DNA of 64,000 nt from Ascaris suum (taxonomy: Eukaryota > Nematoda > Chromadorea > Rhabditida > Ascarididae), in NCBI GenBank assembly GCA_013433145.1, contig CM024191.1, forward strand, positions 1,070,501 to 1,134,500. Direction: 5' to 3'. The translations under genes were made by a program, and so were the position numbers. Position 1 is the first letter of the stretch; each line of letters opens with the position of its first letter. The notes under the pieces were generated by a model. That model had not been told where the DNA came from, made no database searches, and saw only the letters and a list, made by a program, of their open reading frames with translations. Below, one piece after another: positions 34,769 through 47,411 of this stretch.

Positions 34769-36061
34769 ATGGCTCGTCCACCTATGGCCAAGACTTCTCT
34801 CTCACCGAAGAAAGCCCAAGCTGGAGGGACGATCAAGAAGCACAAGCGTCAAAAGAAGGTGTGCATTACGAATTGCACTTGCTTTTTGAAATCTACTAAT
34901 TATCCATCATTTCGGCCCTACAGCCATGTTAGCATCTGTATTGTGACATCTGAATTATGCAAGTATTGACCACTGGTTCTCGCTTTAACGAATAATTGTG
35001 GCGGTTTATGTGTTAAATATCTGTTAGTCGAGAATGCAGTGAGAGCAGTGAGTTGTTCGACTAATTTATTTGTGCTTTTATAAGTTGCCGGCACATCCTT
35101 TATGAATTATTTCCTTTGTTTTTCGTTCCATGCCCATTCACCTACACTTGAATCGCTCATCTGTATGGCATTGCTGATACGTGTGAATGTGAGCGTGCGT
35201 ATTTAATGGGTTTTAGTTGAGCGTGTGACTCACGAATAAGAGACGTGGAACTTATACAGGTCTTATAACCCCTATATTCGACCTTGTTATCTCAAAAATA
35301 TGCAGAATTCACTGCCCTCAGGCGCTGTGTTCAGGAATAGATATGAATTTTTGTGTTGGCAAGTAGATAATTTTCCAACATTTGAGGATCCAAATGCACC
35401 GAAGCGTGCCAAGTCGGCGTACATGTTTTGGCTGGCGGAGAATCGTGCTCGTCTCTCGAAACCGGGCTTGTCGGTGATTGACGTTACGAGGGCGGCAGGC
35501 GCTGAGTGGGGTACAGTTAAGGATAAAAGCAAGTGGGAGAAGATGGCGGCAGAGGATAAGAAGCGTTACGAGAAGGTGACTTTGTTCATTCGTTTAGCGT
35601 CATCGCATTCTCATCATGCACAATGCCTTATCATTTTATTTCTTTGAGTATTGTCAAAAAGACAGGTCAGTGGCTAATAGTCGCCCATGGACATACGGAT
35701 TTCTGATGGTAGTTTTGAGAGCTTATATTCAAAAGATAAGAGCGCGTCTAGACGCTGTCACGCTTGCTGCTAAAATTGATCTGCTTTGTGTTCATAGAAC
35801 TGGAGAAAAGGTCGCTACTTACTTTGGAATGTTCACCGTTTTGAAGGTACAAGTGGAATTATTTTTTAGGAATCTGCGAAATACAAAAGCGGTGGGGCGG
35901 GTTCTTCGAAATCGAAGGAAAAGGGAACGGCTGACGAGAAGAAGGTAACTCCGAAGAAGGAAAAAGGGAAAGCTGGGGACAAAAAGACGACTGCGAAGAA
36001 GGAAAAGGGGAAATCCGGAAGCAAAAAAGAGACTCCGAAAAAGGCAAAGGGGAAGAAGTGA
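34769..36061 (+). CDS. Small single-HMG-box chromatin protein (HMG-1.1 type), complete
   Basis: Exons 34769-34858, 35387-35575 and 35870-36061 encode 156 aa, all joins phase 0 (donors AAG|GTGTGC and AAG|GTGACT; acceptors TTTGAG and TTTTTTAG). Residues 1-30 are a basic leader. Residues ~31-93 are one HMG box (DPNAPKRAKSAYMFWLAENR, then DVTRAAGAEWG and DKSKWEKMAAEDKKRYEK), which bends and binds DNA non-specifically in chromatin. The tail is lysine-rich with repeated KKEKGK-like units and lacks an acidic end. It resembles nematode HMG-1.1 and fly HMG-D more than two-box vertebrate HMGB. An acceptor (TTGCTTATAG) 22 nt before the ATG suggests spliced-leader addition, with a long upstream outron or 5' intron. 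Confidence 0.9.
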
Positions 36062-36424
36062 GTGAGATGGTCGGCGCCTTCACCACGTGCTTGTTCCGTT
36101 GTTTGTTTTTTTTTATATTTCAGTGACATAATTCTGTTGTTGTATGTAAATCTTTGTGGATTTCCTGTTTAACTGGTCTGTCTGTAACGAATCTCAATTC
36201 CATACGAATGAGTCATTTCCTTGGGAGGAGGTGGGGCGGGTATGAATGAGTCACTTTCTTTCCGTAGGAGGGGGAGGGGTTGATGCTTTGTTCGTTCGAT
36301 GACCGTATTTTTTGTCACACACTTCTCAGCAAGCCCTTAAGGCTTTGTTTGCACTGCCATCCTAAGTGATTCTTCCTTAATGTTAACCCCTACCTCGAGT
36401 TTGAAATGCCGATCTCACTGTGTT

Positions 36425-36788
36425 ATGATAAATGTTCTCACCCGTTTTATTTGTCGTACTGAAACAATACATGTGGATGCGATCACCGCTATGCTCGCGG
36501 AGAGCATTCAGACGCAACTGGTGCGAGATGCCTGTCTTCTTTTAATAGGTTGGGAATCGAATGTTGCGATAATTCGCGCGTAGGGTACGTTGAAAGAGCT
36601 GATGTAATTGTTGTTGTATAAATCTTAGCCTTTTGGGGTGGTTCCCGCGGGTGGGAATGATGCCGAGGAGGGACAAAAGGCTGCGAATAGGACAGTTATG
36701 CGCACGGACGACGTACCTATCACGATCAGGTCCACAGCGAAAAGCACTCAGGCATCGCCTACCGCAGAACGTGCCGTACTTCAGCTGC
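36425..36788 (+). CDS. Candidate two-exon coding segment downstream of HMG gene, unknown product
   Basis: Exon 36425-36520 (starts at ATG, contains IHVDAITAMLAESIQTQL, donor CTG|GTGCGA) and exon 36629-36788 (acceptor AAATCTTAG, begins PFGVVPAGGNDAEEGQKAAN, donor C|GTAAGT) join in phase 0. They lie on the same strand as the HMG gene, ~360 bp beyond its stop, which would suit an operon partner. The first exon region is also open and plausible on the minus strand, so its orientation is not certain. No family recognised. Confidence 0.32.
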
Positions 36789-37257
36789 GTAAGTCCTCCG
36801 CTTGCAAGCAGCGTAAAACGAGATCAGACCGATGCAAGCAGTTAGATTGTCACCAAGAGTTGTGTCTGGGGGTTGATCTGTCACCGAAGCAACGGAGGTT
36901 CTAGCCACTAAAATGCAACGGCCCCGGCTATGTTCTTTTTCCATATAAGGAAAGGTAGCCTTTTCGCAAGGAAGTGGGAAGAAGTGGCGTCTTCATTTAT
37001 CGCGCAGCCGACTTCTGGACCTCAGACAAGAGGCCGCCCTCCTTCCCCCCACCACCCTAGTGCTCGATGTGTGAGGAAAAGCAGTGTCAAACAATGAAAA
37101 CTAAACGCAAATCCTACTGATCGCTCTTTTGATTTGAACCTCACGATGTTGAACACTTGCAAAAGCGTAAACAAGGGGCAGGGGGTGGAACAAGGCACTC
37201 GTTCTGCCTCCTGCAGGGAGAGGGTCGGAGTAGGAACCCGCCGCTTCTATTCTCAGT

Positions 37258-37651
37258 ATGAATGGAGTAGAAAATGTCCATATCTCCCCACCTCCTCGCC
37301 CACCTCACTATCAACCAGCCACTGCCACGACGGCGACAACGCCGCGAAAGTCTGTTGTTATCGTCGCCGCACCAAACCGGTGCGCAAAATGTGGCATCTC
37401 GAGTGCTTATTTCCGCATTACTCGAAAAAACCGCGCCTCGAAATTGACCCGCGCGAATTACCTAAACGTTCGGAACTTGAACATACAAAACTCAACGGAT
37501 TGTTCGCCGTGGAGCAACCAGTTCATCTGATAAGCAAAAGGGGTGCTGAATGAAGTGACCCAAACAGTTGGAAACCCTCCTCGAACGTCTCCTCACGTCT
37601 GATGAACTCGACATGCAAAGTGCACTTAACGGGATATTCGGCACGCTATAG
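37258..37651 (+). pseudogene. Frame-broken coding region with proline-rich N-terminus and CxxC (gene or decayed copy)
   Basis: An ATG at 37258 sits one base after a TTCTATTCTCAG acceptor. The first frame (SPPPRPPHYQPATATTATTP, then NRCAKCG) looks coding to ~37430. Beyond that the frame one base back looks coding (EIDPRELPKRSELEHTKLNG) to ~37509. A third frame at 37568-37651 reads LETLLERLLTSDELDMQSAL up to a stop and is reachable by a putative 58-nt intron (37510-37567). The first switch occurs at an A6 run. It could be a pseudogene, an assembly indel or a true frameshift. Confidence 0.3.
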
Positions 37652-39195
37652 ACGAATGCCAACAATGTCAGGTTTTGTCACAACTTCTCCGCCGCATTTT
37701 ATGAAGCCAACATTTGCATAATAAGGTTGGTAGACGCATATATGAGCAAATGTGACCTACATGTGGCCATATTTTTTGCACTGGACGTTTTTCCATACTA
37801 AAATTTGCGTGCGATTTTCAGCCCTTTCTATGCTCTATCACTCATAACATCTTTGAATGCAAAGCAGCCCTGAAAGGTAGCCATCGCCCTTTCCAAAAAA
37901 TTTCAATCTGGCCAAGCGGCCAGATCAAATGTTCCTGTTATCATAATGTCGGCTTTCCAGTTTTTGCCCATCAGTGGTAAGCCCAGTCGTGGAAAGGGAG
38001 ACTTGGAATTGATAACCACAAAAATGAAAAGACATTATTTCATGCTCGCGGATTGTTTCAAGGCAAAACTGCTTTGGATGATAAGAAGCAACAAAAAAAG
38101 AAATAGATGAACGTTTTAGTGATAGCGGAATCATGAATACAAAATTAAAAAATCGAGAAGTAAGAATGCCTAAGGAATCAGCTAGGCTGAGAGCATATTA
38201 AAATATACGAATATGCACCAAATCAACAGAAATTGCAGAGATGATAAAACAAAATTAAAAAAATCAAAAACATCATAAATGTATTACTTGAGATGTTGAC
38301 AAGTGGCACTGCGGAAAGGAAAACATCTTCACATAAAACTTTTCGGCTTATAAAAGGGCCTAGCTCACAAGTCGCCTTTTCGCGTAAAAACATCCATGCA
38401 GCACCTGAACAATTTGCGTAGGATTGCCAGAAAATGGTGTGATCAGCTGACGGGAACTGCCGGTTAGAAAATCCCTTTGTGAAGTGTTGTTTCCAACGAG
38501 TTCCACTCGACTTTGAACGAAAGTCATCTTCAGCACTTTTTTCGAAACATTACAAAATTGAATGGAACAACCGTTACGGAGTACCATGATCAAAACATCA
38601 ACAAATGAACCCTCATATCTCATAACAGCATTCGACTGCTAGCGAAAAAATAGCCCCGAATGAGGGCACATCACCAGTGAACAATCTGATGTCAATATGA
38701 ACAAAGGAAATACTTGGATTTATAAGTAGATCCCTTTCAATTAAATCAAATAATGAAGTTTTTTCGGAGCGATTATTTATAAAAAATTGCTATCACAACA
38801 AAGTGGGAAATGTGGCACTAATGTCAGCTTGAAAAACATTTCTTTTTTTCACGAGATAATGCGCCATGGCGAACTTAATTATACTGCATGAGTATAGAAT
38901 CTCCCTTTGCTCATAAGCTGGAGGAAAAAAATATGGAACGCTTCACGAAACATACAGTCAGGCACAGAAGACGGTACGACTTTTGCAAGCAACCCAATGC
39001 AGCATCATCCGGAAGGGAAGCGTATAATTTCAATGGAATTAAGTTGGTGGAGCGTACCCATGAGTGAATGCGAACGCTGGGAATATGCTGTGCTTATCAA
39101 ATCTGCTCGATTGTCAACATCGACGGTTATGTGAACCAAACGGTATGTAATGCAGCTGTTATCGTGATAGGAGTAAGGGATACTGTATGCAAGGA
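37652..39195. other. No convincing gene
   Basis: 3' flank of the proline-rich gene. An 87-codon minus-strand frame (38623-38360) lacks splice or family support. Confidence 0.4.
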
Positions 39196-42100
39196 CTACC
39201 GACGGAACAACGGCCTCATTGTACGAACACCGGGCTGCGCTGGACCAACCGGTGGCGGCGGCCTGCGCATAGGGAACGGCAGCTGTCCACGCATCCTGAA
39301 CGGGATACTAGCAAACGGCGGTCGAAACGGCGGCAAAGAACTTGGCGCACTACCAATTAGTGGCGGTGGTTTACTTGTGCCGCCGGCTAAGGCATTTTTA
39401 ACTGCGTGGAGATGATCTACTGGTGGTGGCAAAGGGAACTGCTGACGTGGGGTCGTCTTCTGACTGGGGACTTGCGGCGACGGCCCACGTCCAGCTGGAC
39501 CAGCCAGACTAGTGCAGGGTCGCTGCACAGGTGAGGAGAAGAATTTCGGCTGATCCAAAGAAAGGGCTTCGTAATTGCCATTAGGCTTTGTCCTATCTTG
39601 CTCTTCAAAATTAGCTGGGGGCCAGCTGAAATCAACAATTTCCGAATCTTCCTCCGGCGTCTCCTCTGCAGATGGCTCAAGCATAGTGTTCACGACAGGT
39701 TTCAATTGAAAGCTTTCAGAGTTTGACGAGTTTAAAATGCTCTTCGTCATCGTTGCATGTGGCTGTGTTCGATTCATAACACCGGAGCGCTTAGCTGGTA
39801 CTGGCAAAGGACATCCGTAGCGATCCAAAAGAACAGGTGAACTAGTGCGAGAAGTTACGATTGAGCCCCCTGGTGGTGGCTGACTGACATCAACTGGACG
39901 GCACACAGCTGTGTTTATAAGGGCACCTGGTGGAATTTGAGGTGTGGTGGCAGCTGGAGGGCTGGACCGTGCTTGCTGGGGGATAGCCAAAGCAGACATC
40001 AGTGTCCTGATGACATTTTGTGATGTAGGCGTCGAGGGATTTTGCTCTGCAAGAATCAGTGGTGGACGCGGTGGCTGCAAAGGAGGCGCCGCGACCAACG
40101 GTGGGCGTTCTGAGCGAACAAAACTATTTTTGTGAGGAGGCATTGCGGGGAAGAAAGTTTCCTTTACTGGAGGCATTGGCGAATTTCTTACGGATGGCGT
40201 CACATTAGTCTGTTCACTGAATGACCGTTGCACATCGCCATTTGAGTAAGATACGGAGGGCGAAAAACATGCATGACCGGTCGACAGAGACGTAATGGAC
40301 GTGATGTGAGTTTCACCTGCGGAAGAAGGCGGAGCAGAAGGCTTCAGTGCGCTTAAAGCACTGACAGGCGGTGGAACAGAATACGTCGGGAGTGGCTGCT
40401 GATGCATCGACTGAGAACTTGGTGGAGGTTGCACTGCCGGCGGTGGCACTGACAGAGCTATAGGTGGAGGTTTCGAAAAATCAACCTGCGACGTTAAAGT
40501 AGGCAGATGTGCTGTGGTTTCATCTGCTGAAGTGGTAAGTGGTGTTAGGCTAGCGGTGCAACAGAATGTAGAAATGAAGTACACGGGACTACAGCGACCG
40601 GTGCACCTGTTAACATTGGAGGCGGATGTAACGCCGAAGTTGACGTGGGTGGCGGACCTAGCAATGAAGCGGAGGGTTCGGGTGGAGCAGCTGATATAGA
40701 TGAAGTATTTATCGTACCAGTAATTTCGCGAGAGCAAATTGGAGCCGGTGGCACGACCACCGCAGCAAAAGCCGCTACAGGTAACCCTGGCGGTGGGACC
40801 GCTGTGTTGGGAAGAACAGGTGGTGGTGGCGCAGCAAACGGCAACGTCGGTGCAACAGGCGTAGCCGCCGCTGATGGTGCAGATGATGCTGCAATAGATG
40901 GCGCTACTGAAGACGAGCATACTTGTGGATGGATGGCGCTAGTGTTTGGTGGCGGTTTGGTGGGTACAAATGGAAGTGGCGGTGGTCCACTAAACGGCGG
41001 AATCATAACAGGTGGCGCTGAGACAGCGGTAACCAATGTTACAGTTGGAGGGACCGCTATCGCGGCTGCAGTGCTAACGATGACTTGTGGTGGGGGCGCT
41101 GGAGGTAGGACGACAGGCGGAGGTGGTGGTGGTGTCGGCAGAACACAGGGTGGTGGTGGCACTGGAACATTTGTTGGTCCTGGCCCGCTCAGCGTGGGAT
41201 TAGCGTTCAGCTGGGCGTCAGCAGGCGGTGTGCTTGGAGCAGGCGGCGGTGGAGGAAGAACCTGCTCACACGTCTCGACGCTCTTGTCGCTTTCTATGTC
41301 CATCTCGACTGGGGGTGATGATATCTGCATCGGGCTTTGCGGTCGTCGTGCAACGGCAGCGCACTCCTCCTTTGCTTCTGGCGACGCTTTTGAACTGAAA
41401 AACAACGACCAATATTATGCCTGTAACGTGGAAATTGTATAGTTGCTTTTGATGGCTTTGAGTCGATAGAACTATGCTGGGGAGCGTTCGCGAACTTTTC
41501 AAAGCTTCCACTAACCATCACAAGACCGCGGCTATCCACCACACCATTTTGGCCACCAAAAATATTGGGCCAGGAAATTCACTGGTAATTGCACTGAGAT
41601 GGGAGAAAAAATGTACAACAAAGTACCTTCTTAACGAGGAATTCCTCAACAACCCGAAAACGTCTGAGTCCTTGAAAATTTTATTCAGTGACTGCTGGTA
41701 CAGATCCACTCACAACTTACTATGAAATTGAATCTTGCTCTACTGATGTCATGCTATCAAACAGATTACTAATCTAATCATTCAACAGTTTCCTAAACAG
41801 GTTCCTCCAAATCAACCGACTTATTTAGAGTAAAATTAAATGCACTCAAAAAAGCAACAGTTTTATACCCATCCAATTCCGCCACATTCCTCCTGCCAAC
41901 TTTTATAAGGGCATCCTTGAGCGTATTCAGCAATACCGCCTGATCAACCTGAAAATGAATACCTTACGACCTGATAACGATGTTAGTAGCTGAGAGTTAA
42001 CATTTTTAAATTTCCTGAATAAATTGCGATCTATGTACTCATATGCTTAAAGCAATACGACATTTGTTTCAAGTTTAGAAAATGCTCGGCCATAGGCAGA

Positions 42101-45100
42101 CAACGTTATGTGAATGCTTTTTGTTGAGAACAATTTAAGAGTACCTCTATTGAAAGGTGAAGAATTTCCGAGGGGAATATCGCATTTTTCTTCAGAATAT
42201 CTCGGCGAATAAAAATATCTTCTGCGTGTAACGTTGAGGCAATGAACATCGCAGTAAAACGCATGCTAGATTCGATAATCGAATAGAGTATAAAAGCGTG
42301 CTCACTATACAAAGATGCATGTTAAGAAAGGCTCAAGTCAAATGTTGCGATACGCCTTCAGTGGTTAGCGCAAGTCACATAAGCAACTGACTCGCATCTG
42401 TGCACATATGTACACATGCACACATACATACCCACGCAGATGACTTTTATTGATGGTTCACGAAGATGGGAATATTTGAATTAAACATGGGCGACGCCCT
42501 TGCCTGTCTACTTCAATGGAGAGGGGTTAAGTAGTCGCTGATTTCAGGACTTTCACAAAGTCACCTGCAATAAAACGTGAGGCAAGTTGGAAAAACTGGA
42601 AATTTCAGAAATTGTGATCGAAAATTATCCGAAAAAGGAAGTTTCGTTGCTTTCGACTTTCCTCCTAGTCAAGCTAATGCTCATATTTGTGGACCACTCA
42701 AACAGTATCAACCGTAATAAACATTTCCACCATTTAGCTTTAAAATTCGCGACGTAAATTGATCTCCGACAGCTGGCCAGTGAGTCATAAACGCAAAAAA
42801 AAATAGCTAGCTGCAAATTTTGGCCGAAAACACGCAATAAGCAGCGAAGTTCCCCCAGAAACTGGAGCAAATGAGGAGAGAAGATTGTACGAGGGAGGAA
42901 GAAAGGGAGGAGAGCGACCATTTATACACCTAAGAGGCTCGCAAGAGAAGGAACAAAAACAATTCTTTTCAATGTTCATGAAGTGACACAATTACATCCA
43001 CCTTATAAGGATTAACACATTTCGCATAATATATGCATCAAATTGCATTCCGCTAGAATATCGGCGGTCATTGCAAGGGTTTAAACCTACATGCGAAAGA
43101 GTAAAACAATATTAGAGAACATATTATTAGATGTTACAAAGAAATGGTCCACGTGAAAAATTGCATTTGCAAAACAGGAAAAGAAAAACGTGAGATTACA
43201 ATTAACTGCTTGAGAAACAGTTAAAAATAATAACTCCGAAACAGATCTAAGCTGAGAACTTAAAACGCATAACTCACTAATTAGGCAACATGCAATCTCA
43301 CTCAGGCTAATTGCAATCTTCGTTTCTTTTTTTTTTCGAGGATTTATTTTCTTCACGAAGTCTTTTGTTTTTGCTTTTTTAAACACAGAAAACGTGGCCT
43401 TCTATTCAAAATTCTTTTATTGATCAACATTTTACTGATCTTTATCGATCAAAAATTGGTCTATTAAAATTCAAAATGTTGCTTATCACCTGTTATTGAC
43501 GCATTGATCAACAACAATCCACCATAAACTGCTGAGTGGGTGGCTCTGATGATCGAAACAGGAAGTTAAAATAAGTAGAAAACAATGTACGCAAAGTTTG
43601 GTCTATCTCTGCACTTTCGGTTAAGCAGGATTTTTCGAATCTAACGAAATCTGAGTTCTTTCAATTAGGTCTAAGATGGAAGATTCTACTTGCATGACGC
43701 ACCGGTATTTCTCCATCCATTCAATGCGTCACTGTGAGAAGTAAATAAGAAAGCGCTAGAAAATGATATGCCATAAGCCAACAAAATATAACGAGAAAAA
43801 TCACTGAGTGCTGCAACAAATTTGTACCGAAACGACATGCTGCCTCAACCACACTGAAGTCAACTTTCAGCCCCATAAATTACCTCTGCATTAGTATAAA
43901 TAAATTCACCTATTCGTTCTTCGATAACGAACATTCGGCTATGGCAATAATTCATCACCACTAAATCTTCGATTTCAACTTCACAGTTTCGTATACATTT
44001 CCAAAAAAGGAACTTTAGGAGCTGGATGAACAAGCCGATATTTACTTGCATCTTTGTAATAAATACCGCAAATCCGGCAACACCTCAAAAACCTTTTTCT
44101 CAATAATATCAGTGTTTGATTTTGAATCAATTCGAACGTTATTCCCGCACGGTTTGAGACGCTGAGGGTGGGAATGTAAATGAAAAGTGCTAACCTGCTT
44201 CATTGCATTTTGCAGTTCCTCTCCAAGGCATTCGGCCAATTGACTGTGCGGTAATTTGGTTAATTCGGCCATTTCGGCAATGAGACTAGTCGATTCTCCA
44301 CTCATTTTCTTCGTTTCCTTCAACTTTTCAACTGTACCGAAGGGAAAACAAACATAGCGTTGGCCGCTCAGAAAACAACATTCTGAACAACAATGCTGCC
44401 ACTCATTTGCACAGCTGAACATAATACCTCAACTGAGAAATTTTTTAAAAACGATAGATGCAAACATGAATAAAAATTTGCGAGGCGGATTGCTAATCAG
44501 TGATAATTATGATAATACACTTTGCCTTATTTATGCGCCGGTAACCAGTAATTGCCATTATGCTCATCACACACAGCACACGCATTTCACCTCCAACTGG
44601 ACTTCATTACGTTCACCCATGACGACACCTTGTAGATCATGAACTTCATTCTTCAAATAGAGGCCCAATGCTGCCAATTACTAGCCATTCGTACTAATTT
44701 CCGCTCCTCTATCGAATAAAAGATCGCAGCAATGATGGTACTTTCCGGTCTACTGTCCAACTGCACCACTCGCAAATTTCTTTTATTCCTAGAATATCAC
44801 GGAAATGAATGGTGGCCGTTTAAAGCAAACTCTTATAACAAATACTAGAAACCTTTCGACCAAATACGTCTGTGATGCCGCCATTCCAACATATTTCACG
44901 TTGTTCTTTAATGAACGTCCATCAACGAATGTGGGAGAGTTCTCTTATTAATATGTCCAAAATTTTAGAACATACATGAGAAATCTACATGTTCAGGTAA
45001 TCATCATATTGCGGCTACAGTGGAAAAAATATCAACTAAATAGATAATCTTCAGTGTTTGGGCCACGTTCGCACATGACTGCAATCGTACTAATCACAGC

Positions 45101-47411
45101 ATACCCCCCCCCCTATCTTCCTCCTCCCCGCATCTCGTTCCTCTTGAATTTTTCCCCTTCCTGTACCAGCTAACACGACCAAGAACCATTTACCAGCAAA
45201 AAACCTCATGAAAAAAGACAGGTTTCATATTCTTATTAGTTATTTGGATGAAAGAAAAATGAAGCTCAACACAACTGCATAGTTTAAAAGACAAACCGTG
45301 ATTTCTTCAGGAGGAGGTGGTGGCGGAGGGCTTGAGGGTGACGCTGACGCAGCCCCTCTCGAAGATATCAATGAGGAATTGTCCTGATGACCAGGTGATC
45401 CCGGTGGGGTTCGAGGCCCTCTTCTTTCTTCGACGGCTATTGCCACTGGAGGAGGCTCACAAATTTTAGGGAAATCATCAAACGAGGTGCCCGTCTGAAA
45501 GCACTAATAAGATTTCTTGCGACAGAACTCCATGTGGTCAAAGGTCCTGTACAAAGAATTTTAAGCCAGAGGCATCATATGATTCAATTTTGCATCGTTT
45601 GTCACAGAAAAATATAAAAGCAGTACCTTTTACGCTTACAATTTATCGCAATTGAAGCACTATTATGGAAGAAGGAAGGCAAGAAAAAGGCGAATAGCAG
45701 TTATGATGACCAAAGAACATTGCTACTTAACCAGACGTCCCTATTGTGATGTAAAAGAACAGGTGTTTTTACCTTGTCCATTCTCACTACTGTCTAAAAG
45801 ACGGAAGTCTACTAGAAAGGAGGAAGTGAACATTTCAAAGGTTCCCTTCAGCATTTCAAACAGTGCCGTTAAAACACAAACGATGTCGCCAAAATGCGCT
45901 TTACAAACACAAATTTGCATAGGCACATAAAAACGCATTCAAAGGTGAACGTACATAGGTGGGCTTCCTCGAGGGTGCCTGTTCGTTCGGATCAAACGGA
46001 AGATATCCCAACGCGACATGTGAATCGACACGTCCAGTGAGCATTTTATGGCCTAATAGACGTTCCATTAGACCATCCTTTCGTAGAAATGCATAGCACG
46101 CTGAGTTGTCAACATGCTGACGTTCAAGTTCCTCACGAGTCAACTGCCGCACGCCGCGCTGTAGACGCGTCGACCCAGACGTCCCACTCGGTCCCGCCTC
46201 ATCTCTTTCTTCTTAAATGGATAATTCATTCAAAAGAGCTGACACAGCTATCAATGGCAAAGCACGGATCCAAGTTTCTGTCGTAAAAGCGATCACCATA
46301 ACCTCATTTAGTGATGTCATATCAATCCAATCAGTGGTAGCGTTCCATCAAGAAAACAATCACTGTGATAGGTGACTGCTCTTCGACGAATTGCTTGCAA
46401 TATAGCGGTGATTCTTAATCACTGTCACACATTACAAAACAATATTACACATTAAATTCTAGATCAATATTAAAGTTACAACGAGTGGCGTAATATGATG
46501 CAATCCCTTAAATAATTTTTTGCGTCTTACCCACTAAGGGCTCCCCCTCTTCTCCTTCTCACCCCCCCCCCCCCATCCAAGACGGACTTCCTAATTCGGA
46601 AATTACCGACTCATGGGCGTTATGTTGGGAGTTTTAAGAGAACCATACCTGAATACGCCCTGCAATGCCGAATATAACACAGTACGCGCGATTAATTAAC
46701 CCTAAACCAGCCCCCTCCCCTGCGCACCATTCACAAAAAGGACTTCAGACAGTCTCTGAATGTTTAACTCACAAATTCCTGAACAGCATCTTAAAAACCA
46801 TCACATAAATACATGGGCAGATGTCTTTTGCACATCAGCCGTATTCCTCCTTCAAACGATACCGTGTAAATGTCACCTTCAATTTCCAACTTTTCGCTAA
46901 TCCTACTCATCAGCGAAAGTTTATCAATCCATCAATAAAAAGCAAAACATAAGGATGAAACAACTCACTCGTCGCTTCCAGCTTGCGCTCCTTAGGAGGG
47001 TTTACCATACTACCGAGAATCTTATCGAAAACTTCGCCACCACTCGACGGAATCTTCGACGTGTTCTTCTTCACTGTCATGCTTCGATGTTCCTGCGATG
47101 CTCTAAAAGAACGCTGTTAGAGATTGTGAGGAGGGTTTTTTTTTACACGACTGCTTCATCGACACTACCATACAACCCGTTGTATCGAGGAACACTAACA
47201 TGCACGATTCATTACGATTACCACTCACAAACGTGTAATAACTGTGTTAACAACAATCCACAAAACGATAAGGTAAGAAGCGAAACGCATACTTTCTTTT
47301 GGTTGGCGGTACAATTCGACTGGAAAAAGTTGAATCGTTTTTTCGTGTGCTTGCGCTCGCTATTAGAGGTGATCGAAGATCCGAATCTGCTGGTCCGCGC
47401 TTTCGTTTCCA
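39196..47411 (-). CDS. Large proline-rich, probably nuclear protein: C-terminal part
   Basis: Phase-linked exons: 47411-47293 (WKRKRGPADSDL..., NLS-like), 47102-46969 (GEVFDKILGSMVNPPKERK), 46211-45955 (RQLTREELERQHV, RLLGHKMLTGRVDSHVALGY) and 45494-45297 (GPRTPPGSPGH). Then 44331-44195 (LIAEMAELTKLPHSQLAECL, coiled-coil-like), 41948-41869 (VDQAVLLNTLKDALIKVGRR), 41394-40607 and 40526-39196. The last two form a ~700-residue proline-rich tail with polyproline runs, ending in an Arg/Pro segment (RPLFRR, stop at 39196). A coiled-coil exon at 44670-44591 also belongs here, but the phase from 45297 through it to 44331 does not close, so an exon or an indel is missed. The family was not recognised. 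Basic motifs and composition suggest an RNA/chromatin-associated scaffold; that is inference. Confidence 0.72.
40527..40606 (-). other. Putative 80-nt intron inside the proline-rich tail
   Basis: ACAG|GTGCAC and CCACTTCAG bracket exactly 80 nt, and removing them joins two long proline-rich frames in phase. Without splicing the upstream frame stops at 40545. A single indel in the assembly would be the alternative explanation. Confidence 0.5.
44591..44670 (-). CDS. Coiled-coil exon of the proline-rich gene with unresolved phase
   Basis: Reads LYLKNEVHDLQGVVMGERNE with donor GAG|GTGAAA and acceptor TTGGCAG. It needs one carried base from upstream, but the exon ending at 45297 leaves none. It ends in phase 0, although the next exon (44331) needs one carried base. 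An extra exon may be missing on each side, or it may be a mutually exclusive alternative. Confidence 0.45.
45104..45113. repeat. C-run
   Basis: Ten consecutive C in an intron or flank of the proline-rich gene. Confidence 0.85.
46562..46574. repeat. C-run of about 13
   Basis: Homopolymeric C tract in the intron between exons 47102-46969 and 46211-45955. Confidence 0.85.

Noticed and set aside
40645..41442. 265-codon glycine-rich open frame on the plus strand
   Set aside because: It is the antisense shadow of the polyproline exon 41394-40607; CCN codons read as GGN on the other strand.
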